Shown here: one piece after another, positions 1 through 4,663 of the stretch
Numbering within the stretch: the first letter of the stretch is position 1
Layout: the number at the start of each line of letters is the position of its first letter
Assembly: GCA_035500455.1 (NCBI GenBank)
Contig: DATJXG010000396.1
Location: 1 to 5,015 of the forward strand
Reading direction: 5' to 3'
Source of the DNA: DATJXG01 sp035500455
GTDB lineage: Bacteria > Acidobacteriota > Terriglobia > Terriglobales > Acidobacteriaceae
DNA length: 5,015 bases
Program-made: the position numbers and the translations under genes
The notes under the pieces: generated by a model
The model's input: the letters and a program-made list of their open reading frames with translations, nothing else
Databases searched by the model: none
What the model was told of the DNA's origin: nothing

Positions 1-1
1 T

Positions 2-568
2 AACGGAGTCACGGTTGGAGGCGGCGGAGTGGGACTGTTTTCTGATGGCGCGGGCTCCGGCAAAGTCTCCGGAAACCTGATCATCGGGAACGTGCTCACC
101 GGCAACGGCATTGCCGGCGTCTCGCTGCACACTCACGTCGGCCCGGCTTTTGGCCTTCCGCCGGATGACATGAACGGCAACAAGATCATCGGCAACTTCC
201 TCGCCGGAAACGGGCCTGATACCGACGACACCGCCACACCCGGCCCCACCGGAATCAACATCAACAGCGGGGGCGGCGGAACGCCCGTTCAGGGCACCAT
301 CATTTCGCAGAATATTTTCAAGAACGAACAGATCGACATCGCCGTCAACACTCCGGCGGAGGTGGATGCGCATTTCAACAACCTGCTGGGTGGCATGGTG
401 GGTGTCGAAAACGTTTGTGCTTTCGACTCTGCGTCCTGCGCCGGCAGCATCGATGCGACCCGCAACTTCTGGGGATGTGCTGCCGGCCCCGGGGCCACGG
501 GTTGCTCCACAACCAGCGGAGCCAACATCAGTGTCGCTCCCTGGCTGAGAAGATTCTTCCGGCAATAA
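2..568 (+). CDS. Right-handed parallel beta-helix repeat protein, C-terminal fragment
   Basis: The reading frame is open from the left edge to TAA at 566-568, so the 5' part lies outside the window and 188 residues are visible. The protein is rich in Gly and Asn, with repeated short units such as GNLIIGNVLTGNG and GNKIIGNFLAGNG. These N-x-I-x-G-N rungs are typical of parallel beta-helix (PbH1 / pectate-lyase-like) proteins, where each rung adds one helical turn. Near the end (visible residues about 153-166) is NFWGCAAGPGATGC, a variant of the N-[WF]-WG-C-x-x-GPG-x-x-GC motif that often closes such extracellular domains. It is followed by VAPWL and a short basic tail. The family includes surface or secreted proteins that bind or cleave polysaccharides. 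No catalytic residues can be assigned here, so enzymatic activity is not claimed. It converges on the DUF3011 gene. Fold assignment is fairly sure; function is unknown. Confidence 0.85.
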   Translation, partial: NGVTVGGGGVGLFSDGAGSGKVSGNLIIGNVLTGNGIAGVSLHTHVGPAFGLPPDDMNGNKIIGNFLAGNGPDTDDTATPGPTGININSGGGGTPVQGTIISQNIFKNEQIDIAVNTPAEVDAHFNNLLGGMVGVENVCAFDSASCAGSIDATRNFWGCAAGPGATGCSTTSGANISVAPWLRRFFRQ

Positions 569-650
569 GAACACAGCTGTCCGGGGCCCGGCTCCCCGGA
601 GTGGAATTAAATCTCAACCGCTCCTGGATGTTTCCTCAATACGGGGGTGC

Positions 651-679
651 CCCACGTCTCGCGCTTTTCGAGACGTGGG
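651..679. repeat. Perfect 11-bp stem-loop between convergent genes
   Basis: CCCACGTCTCG (651-661) and its exact reverse complement (669-679) flank a 7-nt loop, CGCTTTT. Outer pieces GTGCC (647-651) and GGCAC (690-694) could also pair, but imperfectly. The hairpin lies between the stop codons of two converging genes (568 and 733), where a bidirectional terminator would be expected. Neither strand has a U-run after the stem, so it is not a canonical intrinsic terminator. It may equally be a dispersed palindromic element. The 164-bp gap shows nothing else I can name. Confidence 0.6.
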
Positions 680-732
680 CGCTTCCCCAGGCACTCTCAG
701 GTGCCGCAAAGGCAAGTCTCCCGCACCTCTCC

Positions 733-1599
733 CTACTGCACGCTCAGCGATGAAATGCGGTTATTCCAGGTGTGTCCCGGCTTCTGCATCACCGGGAGCT
801 GCCGCAAGTCGGGAACATCGCCCCCGAGGGTCTGCCGCGCCCCGCTGAAATTGCGATCGTCAAACACCGTCACGCGCGCGCCGCCGAAGGCGCGGATGGA
901 GGAAATGTCATCTCCGTAGCCGGCCAGCGATTCGCGTTGCTCTCCCCGCCGCATGCAGAAGAAGCTGCCGCCGAAGTCACGGTCTTTGTAGAAGCAGGCC
1001 CCGCCGGATTGCCATCGGCCGCCGTGCCAGTCTCCCCGCGGCGGCCAGTTGTCGTTCGGGCCGCGTTCCCACCAGCCATTCTCCGGGTTGGGGTTCCCGC
1101 CGCGTCCTCCGCCGGGGCCGCCGGAAACACTGAAGTAGGCGCGGCAGCCGCGGTCCACCCACAGGCCGCGGGCATCCACGCCCCAGCTACTGCCTTGAAC
1201 GCACTCCGCGCCGCTGATCTGGCGATCCATGCGCACCTGGTTATAGCCGTAGCTGCCGCAATACTTGCGTCCGCCGTCATTGGATTCGCACTTGATGGAA
1301 TTCGCATCGCCGCCGCCCTCGCGCATTCCGCGGTCGCGCCGCCCAATTTTGAAGTAGGCGCGGCAGCCGCGCTCCACCCACAAGCCGCGATCATCCACGC
1401 CCCAGCTTTGCCCCTCGATGCAGGGCGAACCGCTGATCTGGCGATCCAGCCGCACCTGCCGGTCGCCGTAGCTTCCGCAGTATTTGCGGCTGTTGTTGTT
1501 GGCCTCGCACTTGATGGAATCCTGCGCGGCGGCGATGGCGGGAATCGCTGCCAGAAACAGTGCAACGCCGAGTAAACGCACAAACCGGGTGAGTTTCAT
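733..1599 (-). CDS. Secreted protein with two DUF3011-like repeats and a C-terminal beta/gamma-crystallin-like domain
   Basis: This is a 288-residue exported protein. Residues 1-25 form a signal peptide: basic KLTR, a hydrophobic core LLGVALFLAAIPAI, then AAA before Q26. Two homologous repeats follow, at about 28-83 and 101-156. Each has the pattern SIKCE...RKYCGSYG...VR-DRQISG--C-G-SWGVD-RGLWV-RGCRAYF with four conserved cysteines (C31, C41, C60, C79 and C104, C114, C133, C152). This matches the DUF3011 family as I know it. A Gly/Pro/Trp-rich linker (about 157-200) leads to a beta/gamma-crystallin-like domain (201-287) with two Greek-key motifs, CFYKDRDFGG and TVFDDRNFSG. The second calcium-site motif NNRISS (279-284) fits the canonical N/D-N/D-x-x-S/T-S pattern. 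The first, GDDISS (229-234), has Gly at position 1. The start at 1599 is chosen because AGGAG lies 7 nt upstream and the signal peptide begins there; an in-frame ATG at 1653 lacks both. The molecular role is unknown; periplasmic or extracellular, disulfide-stabilised, possibly calcium-binding. Confidence 0.88.
   Translation of the reverse strand: MKLTRFVRLLGVALFLAAIPAIAAAQDSIKCEANNNSRKYCGSYGDRQVRLDRQISGSPCIEGQSWGVDDRGLWVERGCRAYFKIGRRDRGMREGGGDANSIKCESNDGGRKYCGSYGYNQVRMDRQISGAECVQGSSWGVDARGLWVDRGCRAYFSVSGGPGGGRGGNPNPENGWWERGPNDNWPPRGDWHGGRWQSGGACFYKDRDFGGSFFCMRRGEQRESLAGYGDDISSIRAFGGARVTVFDDRNFSGARQTLGGDVPDLRQLPVMQKPGHTWNNRISSLSVQ
1132..1188 (-). repeat. DUF3011 internal DNA repeat, copy 2 (second domain)
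   Basis: This 57-bp stretch encodes the end of the second DUF3011-like domain (SWGVDARGLWVDRGCRAYF region). It matches 1351-1407 at 53 of 57 positions by direct comparison, at an offset of exactly 219 bp (73 codons). A second block, 1211-1229 versus 1430-1448, is identical over 19 bp at the same offset. This level of nucleotide identity suggests a fairly recent in-frame domain duplication or gene conversion. Confidence 0.85.
1351..1407 (-). repeat. DUF3011 internal DNA repeat, copy 1 (first domain)
   Basis: This is the partner of 1132-1188, encoding the equivalent part of the first DUF3011-like domain (SWGVDDRGLWVERGCRAYF). The four differing positions are dispersed, and only two amino acids change in this block. 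Confidence 0.85.
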
Positions 1600-1606
1600 C
1601 TGCTTT

Positions 1607-1611
1607 CTCCT
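1607..1611 (-). promoter_or_regulatory. Ribosome binding site deciding the start of the DUF3011 gene
   Basis: AGGAG on the minus strand lies 7 nt before the ATG at 1599-1597. It supports this start over the in-frame ATG at 1653, which would add 18 basic residues ahead of the signal peptide. Confidence 0.8.
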
Positions 1612-1628
1612 GATCTCGAAGCGCTCGC

Positions 1629-1652
1629 TGCGCCGCAAGCCCCAGCGGCGCA
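1629..1652 (-). other. Leader hairpin upstream of the DUF3011 gene
   Basis: TGCGCCGC (1629-1636) and GCGGCGCA (1645-1652) form a perfect 8-bp GC-rich stem with an 8-nt loop, ending about 18 nt before the AGGAG site. If transcribed it would fold in the 5' untranslated region. It has no U-run and does not cover the ribosome binding site, so it is a possible RNA-stability or regulatory structure. No convincing -35/-10 pair was found in 1653-1800. Confidence 0.4.
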
Positions 1653-1800
1653 AATCCGCACTCGCTGATTTTGGACCGAACCTTCTTCAACCTACCACAG
1701 CCGGCAACGCTTGATCATGCCCGGCCGCAAGCGGCGCCCGAGCTTTGGCCTCTGTTCAAGGCCGCGAGGTCTCAAGAGTCGTCCTTTCCCTTCGGGCGGC

Positions 1801-2484
1801 TCACCAGACAAAAGGCACAAGGCGATAGCGCACGCGCTGAGTATAAGCGGCGTAGCCGGTGAGTTCGCGCCGCAGAAACTTCTCCTCGCCGAGAATACGG
1901 ACTATCAGGATTGCTACGGGGACCAGTGCCAGCACGGTGGCGGCATACGATTCCAGCCAGAGTGGCATGCCCGCTATCAGGAGGACGCTTCCCGCATACA
2001 GCGGGTGGCGCACTATCCGGTAAACGCCGCTATCGACCACGGTCTGACCCCTCTCGGTCTGCAACCGCACCGCGGGCACTGCGAAGCTGTTCTCGCGGAA
2101 GGCGAGCGAAATCAGCGTCCACCCGGCAACAAACAGCAGCAGGCCCAGCGACGAAACAGCAATCGCCGGCCTAGGCAGCAGATGCAGGTGAAAAACGTCC
2201 ACAGGAATGAAACTCATCAAGCCGTAGTACGAGGCGATGAGCAGCACCACCGCAATTTTATCCGCGAGGGGTTGGTCTTTTGGGAAGCGTGTCTTGAAAC
2301 GTTCATTGAGCAGGTCCGGCCGCCTGGCGAAGACCGCGAACATTGTCACTGTCCAGGCCGCGACCATGACCCCGATGAATGTCCAGGCGCGCCACCAGCG
2401 CAGCGTCCAGGCTGGTAGAAAGAGAAAGGCGCCGCACATCGCTAGGATCATGGCGACGGCCGAGATGAATCTGCGGGCGAGCAT
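1801..2484 (-). CDS. Isoprenylcysteine carboxyl methyltransferase / phospholipid methyltransferase family membrane protein
   Basis: This is a 227-residue integral membrane protein. Hydrophobic segments lie at about 6-28, 34-53, 77-95, 108-128 and 165-197, the last long enough for a helical hairpin. The C-terminal half carries the superfamily signature: SGVYRIVRHPLYAG (152-165) with the R-H-P triad at 159-161, then GEEKFL (199-204) and Y-A-A-Y (211-214) before a basic, aromatic tail. In known ICMT, PEMT and NnrU-like enzymes this region binds S-adenosylmethionine at the membrane face and transfers a methyl group to a lipid or lipid-like acceptor. Bacteria generally lack prenylated CaaX proteins, so the substrate here cannot be named. 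Length is normal for the bacterial family. The start at 2484 is preferred because GGAG lies 6 nt upstream; an in-frame ATG at 2529 would add 15 unlikely residues. It lies 108 bp downstream of the glycosyltransferase on the same strand, too far to claim tight coupling. Confidence 0.85.
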   Translation of the reverse strand: MLARRFISAVAMILAMCGAFLFLPAWTLRWWRAWTFIGVMVAAWTVTMFAVFARRPDLLNERFKTRFPKDQPLADKIAVVLLIASYYGLMSFIPVDVFHLHLLPRPAIAVSSLGLLLFVAGWTLISLAFRENSFAVPAVRLQTERGQTVVDSGVYRIVRHPLYAGSVLLIAGMPLWLESYAATVLALVPVAILIVRILGEEKFLRRELTGYAAYTQRVRYRLVPFVW

Positions 2485-2490
2485 GACCGA

Positions 2491-2494
2491 CTCC
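2491..2494 (-). promoter_or_regulatory. Ribosome binding site deciding the methyltransferase start
   Basis: GGAG on the minus strand, within TTGGAGTCGGTC-ATG, lies 6 nt before the ATG at 2484-2482 and supports this internal start over the ATG at 2529. Confidence 0.7.
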
Positions 2495-2592
2495 AAACCG
2501 GGGCCGAGGACAGCCGAACGATAGCACATCGGGCAACCAGCGGCTGTGACTCGGAAGCGGCCGGCAGCTTCTGTAACCGGTGCAGCCTGGTT

Positions 2593-3381
2593 TTACGGTT
2601 TTTGCGGATTCTCCTCCATGGTGAACGGCGCGGTCTTTCTGCCGTTCCAGTTGGCGCCGAAGTTGGAGTCGGTGCTTTCCAGGTGATAGCCCACCAGTTC
2701 GGGGATGAATCCGCGCAGACCGCGGGGCCACTGCTGCGGGAAAATCGTATCTTCGCGGCCGGCGTTGGTGTGGCCCTCGGGATATCTGCCGATGCCGGAG
2801 ACCTTCGGGTTCCACAGCTGGAAAAAGCCGATGGGAACGTAGCCGCCGGCAAAATCCTGCATGATCCGCGTACCTACGGAAAATGAGTTATTCATGTGTA
2901 CATACGAGTTGCACTCATGCTGCAGCTGGGGAAGTTCCAGAAATTTGTCCCAGCTGCGGTAGCCCTTCACGATGAAGCGGTCGATGCCGTAAATCATGCG
3001 TTTGGAGAGGTTGGCGTTGGCCAGCAGCCGCCGGGTAAGAGGCGGCAGCCAGATGTCGGCGTCAAGGTGGACCACCCAGTCGTCCTGGCTCAGGCGGGCC
3101 AGACCCACGTTGATGCCGGCGCCTTTGCAGAATTTCTTCCAGCGGGAATTGAGCGCATCCGTGGGGGCGCACTCCACGTGATAGAACTCGCAGATGCGCT
3201 GGGTCTCGCGATCCTCGGCCGAGGTAACCACCACCATCCGGTCAAAGTGAAACTTGTTTTGCGGCAGCGTACAGCGCAGAAAGTCATGATAACGGTCGCA
3301 CACGACCACGGCTTCCAGTTTGAAGTTAGGGTCGGGAGTATGGGGGACGACATTGAGAGATGGATCATCCTGGTACGTCAT
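2593..3381 (-). CDS. Glycosyltransferase-like protein, GT-A type with DAD motif
   Basis: This is a 262-residue protein with no signal peptide or membrane segment, probably cytoplasmic. After about 20 variable residues comes a Rossmann-like start, LEAVVVCDRYHDFL (22-35), then FDRMVVVTSAEDRETQ (46-61), as expected for the nucleotide-sugar half of a GT-A fold. WVVHLDADIWLPP (102-114) holds the D-x-D motif (D107, D109), which in GT-A enzymes coordinates a divalent metal and the sugar-nucleotide phosphates. GREDTIFPQQW (208-218) supplies a later acidic pair (E210, D211), a plausible catalytic or acceptor-side element, and LVGYHLEST (229-237) a late histidine. The layout resembles compact family-2-like transferases found in environmental bacteria and phages, from memory. 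Donor and acceptor are unknown. The ATG at 3381 is supported by AGAGGA ending 5 nt upstream. No other polysaccharide gene is adjacent, and an intrinsic terminator lies just upstream of the ribosome binding site, so transcription is unusual. Fold is fairly sure; activity is inferred. Confidence 0.78.
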   Translation of the reverse strand: MTYQDDPSLNVVPHTPDPNFKLEAVVVCDRYHDFLRCTLPQNKFHFDRMVVVTSAEDRETQRICEFYHVECAPTDALNSRWKKFCKGAGINVGLARLSQDDWVVHLDADIWLPPLTRRLLANANLSKRMIYGIDRFIVKGYRSWDKFLELPQLQHECNSYVHMNNSFSVGTRIMQDFAGGYVPIGFFQLWNPKVSGIGRYPEGHTNAGREDTIFPQQWPRGLRGFIPELVGYHLESTDSNFGANWNGRKTAPFTMEENPQKP

Positions 3382-3386
3382 TGAGT

Positions 3387-3392
3387 TCCTCT
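3387..3392 (-). promoter_or_regulatory. Ribosome binding site of the glycosyltransferase gene
   Basis: AGAGGA on the minus strand ends 5 nt before ATG 3381-3379. It begins only about 16 nt after the U6 run of the terminator-like hairpin at 3409-3438, so hairpin and translation signal are almost contiguous. Confidence 0.7.
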
Positions 3393-3408
3393 GGGAAAAA
3401 AATGCAAC

Positions 3409-3438
3409 AAAAAAGGCGCAGCGGTTGGGCTGCGCCTT
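3409..3438 (-). terminator. Rho-independent terminator directly upstream of the glycosyltransferase
   Basis: Read on the minus strand, AAGGCGCAGC (3438-3429), loop CCAACC (3428-3423) and GCTGCGCCTT (3422-3413) form a perfect 10-bp GC-rich stem. It runs into T6 (3414-3409) and, after GTTGCA, a second T7. This is a textbook intrinsic terminator for minus-strand transcription. It could end the transcript of the exported-protein gene that stops at 3629. Because only 27 nt separate the T6 run from the next ATG, it could also act as an attenuator in the glycosyltransferase leader. Confidence 0.85.
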
Positions 3439-3455
3439 ATCTATCTACTAATTTC

Positions 3456-3464
3456 AGAATAGCA
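3456..3464 (-). promoter_or_regulatory. Possible extended -10 promoter element
   Basis: TGCTATTCT on the minus strand fits an extended -10 (TGn-TATTCT, 5 of 6 to the TATAAT consensus by inspection except for two positions). No good -35 box lies 16-18 nt upstream. A start about 7 nt downstream would put the terminator hairpin some 11 nt into the transcript. Weak, sequence-only call. Confidence 0.22.
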
Positions 3465-3534
3465 GATTGGAGGGGTAAATCAGGACACACCACCGCACAT
3501 TATTTTGCCAGTAGAACCAGGCAGTTACGGAGAA

Positions 3535-3546
3535 TTGTACGTACAA
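3535..3546. promoter_or_regulatory. 12-bp perfect palindrome, candidate operator
   Basis: TTGTACGTACAA is a perfect palindrome without a spacer, located in the gap between the exported-protein gene and the glycosyltransferase gene. Such a dyad fits binding by a dimeric repressor, but no regulator gene is in the window and no second copy was seen. Confidence 0.3.
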
Positions 3547-3571
3547 GGGGGGCTTGACAGGAATTTGCCGT

Positions 3572-3591
3572 TTGCACCGGTTATGGTGCAA
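3572..3591. repeat. Inverted repeat in the 3' region of the exported-protein gene
   Basis: TTGCACC (3572-3578) and GGTGCAA (3585-3591) are exact inverted repeats around a 6-nt loop. The site lies about 40-60 nt past the stop codon of the minus-strand gene ending at 3629. No U-run follows on the minus strand, so it could be a weak 3' hairpin or an operator half-site pair. Confidence 0.4.
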
Positions 3592-3628
3592 CTGAGCATT
3601 TTCCCGGCCACTGGCTGTATGGCAAGAG

Positions 3629-4288
3629 CTAACGGGGCTTGGTCACGGGCTTGAGGACCGCCTTGCCCGGCGAGGCGGCGTCCTGGACTAACTGGAATTG
3701 TTCTTCAGCCCGAGCGTAAACCGAGTGGACATGGTCGGTCACCGTAGTGGCGATTGTGTATGTACCTGGAATATCGTCGGCGTCGAAGGTGATGTCCATG
3801 ACCGGATTGAGCACGATCACGCTGGGAGATCGCGGGTCGGGCGCGAGCGCGCCGGAGAAGCGGGCGGCGGAGAACTGAGTTTTGCCGTTGGGTGCGACCA
3901 GACGCACGCGGGCAGTCAAGTCCATCTTGTCGGATGCCGGCCAGGGATAGGCGGTCACGACAAACGGCATATAGAACTTCTTGCCGGGAACCAGTTGACG
4001 AACACGTCCCGCGCCGGCCCGGCCGGCCTGCGGCATCAATACCCACTTCTCGATCGCGGCGTGGGAGTCAACGATCAGGATGTTGGCTTTGAAGCTCGCT
4101 TCCTTCAGCCCGGCGATATCCGCATCGGCGGCCGCAGCTTCCTCGCCGGGTTGCGCAGTGGCGGACTGCTTCTGTTTGCGCTGCTGCCGGGCAAGATCAC
4201 CGAGCGACTGGTTGTTGTCCTGGGCCAGGAGCGGCGAGGCAAACAACCCGATGAGCAAAAGAGTGAACGCGACGTTGTGATGTTTCAA
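3629..4288 (-). CDS. Exported protein of unknown function, TTG start
   Basis: This is a 219-residue protein I do not recognise by function. Residues 1-22 form a signal peptide (KHHNVAFTLLLIGLFASPLLA, cut before Q23). Next comes NQSLGDLARQQRKQKQ (26-41), a charged motif I associate from memory with many acidobacterial exported proteins. It is followed by an Ala/Glu-rich helix-prone or disordered linker (about 42-60). The remainder, about 65-203, looks mainly beta: alternating strands around KFYMPFVVTAYPWP, MDLTARVRLVAPNGKTQ, SVIVLNPVMDITFDADDIPGTYTI and HSVYARAEEQFQLV suggest an Ig-like or similar beta-sandwich. There are no cysteines and no obvious catalytic residues. Translation starts at TTG 4288-4286, since no ATG or GTG is near the signal peptide and GGAGG lies 5 nt upstream. 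It stands alone, with repeat-rich gaps on both sides. Likely periplasmic or extracellular, perhaps ligand- or surface-associated. Confidence 0.82.
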   Translation of the reverse strand: MKHHNVAFTLLLIGLFASPLLAQDNNQSLGDLARQQRKQKQSATAQPGEEAAAADADIAGLKEASFKANILIVDSHAAIEKWVLMPQAGRAGAGRVRQLVPGKKFYMPFVVTAYPWPASDKMDLTARVRLVAPNGKTQFSAARFSGALAPDPRSPSVIVLNPVMDITFDADDIPGTYTIATTVTDHVHSVYARAEEQFQLVQDAASPGKAVLKPVTKPR

Positions 4289-4293
4289 GACGG

Positions 4294-4298
4294 CCTCC
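4294..4298 (-). promoter_or_regulatory. Strong ribosome binding site for a TTG start
   Basis: GGAGG on the minus strand lies 5 nt before TTG at 4288-4286. The strong site offsets the weak start codon and fixes the N-terminus at the beginning of the signal peptide. Confidence 0.75.
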
Positions 4299-4403
4299 AG
4301 ACTGAAGGCGAAGGTTATAACTGAAATGTTGCTACAGCCTGGCGAGGCGCGAAAGTGACGGACGTAATGGCGAGACCTGATCTCGTAAATGATGCAAGAA
4401 AAG

Positions 4404-4583
4404 GCTGCAAGGGGATGCTGCAGGGGATGCCGTGGAAGGGCACGGCTTCGGAGGCTGCGGAAAAAGTCGATTTCGCCGCGAAGAGATGACCACCGGGGCT
4501 GAAGCCCTCATTGATTGAGGGCGCTTACGCGGCCTGAAGGGCCTCCTCCACGGTGATCGACGCGTTCGTGAGTTTTTCCGCAG
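4404..4583. repeat. Composite palindromic intergenic element
   Basis: The gene-free stretch 4299-4657 is mostly repeat structure. GCTGCAAGGGGAT (4404-4416) is followed by the near copy GCTGCAGGGGAT (4417-4428). Next is a stem GCCGTG (4429-4434) / CACGGC (4441-4446). CTGCGGAAAAA (4455-4465) and TTTTTCCGCAG (4573-4583) are 11-bp terminal inverted repeats enclosing about 107 bp. Inside lie GGGCT/AGCCC (4496-4500/4503-4507), GCCCTCA/TGAGGGC (4504-4510/4516-4522, 5-nt loop) and GGCC/GGCC (4531-4534/4540-4543). The motifs GGGCTGAAGCCC and GGCCTGAAG resemble dispersed palindromes common in Acidobacteriota genomes, from memory. An open frame across it on the minus strand is Arg/Ser/Pro-rich and looks non-coding. 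CGAGA/TCTCG (4371-4375/4381-4385) is a further minor hairpin. No clear promoter for the gene starting at 4288 was found. Confidence 0.65.
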
Positions 4584-4646
4584 ACATCGGGCGCAACTAC
4601 CTGCGATTTCGGGCGCCCGGCCACAAACGCCGCATTTTGTCACAGA

Positions 4647-4663
4647 CGCTGAAAGCCTCAGCG
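4647..4663 (-). repeat. Small hairpin over the egtD-like stop codon
   Basis: CGCTGA (4647-4652) and TCAGCG (4658-4663) form a 6-bp stem with a 5-nt loop; the TGA stop of the minus-strand gene lies inside the stem. No U-run follows, so it is at most a weak terminator. Confidence 0.35.

Noticed and set aside
772..1575. Long plus-strand open frame of 267 codons opposite the DUF3011 gene
   Set aside because: Its Ala/His/Pro-rich translation without domains is the usual antisense shadow of a GC-rich gene, while the minus strand has a signal peptide, repeats, a ribosome binding site and a known fold.
870..1583. Second minus-strand open frame of 237 codons overlapping the DUF3011 gene
   Set aside because: It is an out-of-frame shadow with low-complexity Ala/Arg/Thr sequence; the other frame carries the conserved cysteine pattern.
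1724..1735. GCCGCAAGCGGC as a terminator after the methyltransferase gene
   Set aside because: The stem is short with a minimal loop and no U-run, and such palindromes arise by chance in GC-rich DNA.
1711..2418. Plus-strand open frame of 235 codons opposite the membrane methyltransferase
   Set aside because: The translation is Gln/His/Arg-rich without recognisable motifs, and the minus strand encodes membrane segments and the RHP signature.
3554..3559. TTGACA on the plus strand as a -35 box
   Set aside because: No -10 hexamer lies 16-18 nt downstream, and no plus-strand gene follows.
3535..3591. The two palindromes as a CRISPR or attachment site
   Set aside because: They are different sequences, not regularly spaced repeats, and there is no integrase, cas gene or tRNA in the window.
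3698..4324. Plus-strand open frame of 208 codons opposite the exported protein
   Set aside because: It has no domain and no convincing ribosome binding site; the minus frame has a signal peptide and GGAGG.
4332..4643. Minus-strand open frame of 103 codons in the gap beside the egtD-like gene
   Set aside because: It runs through nested palindromes and tandem repeats, is Arg/Ser/Pro-rich, and has no family resemblance; the first CxxC-like cysteines are too few and unsupported to call a zinc protein.
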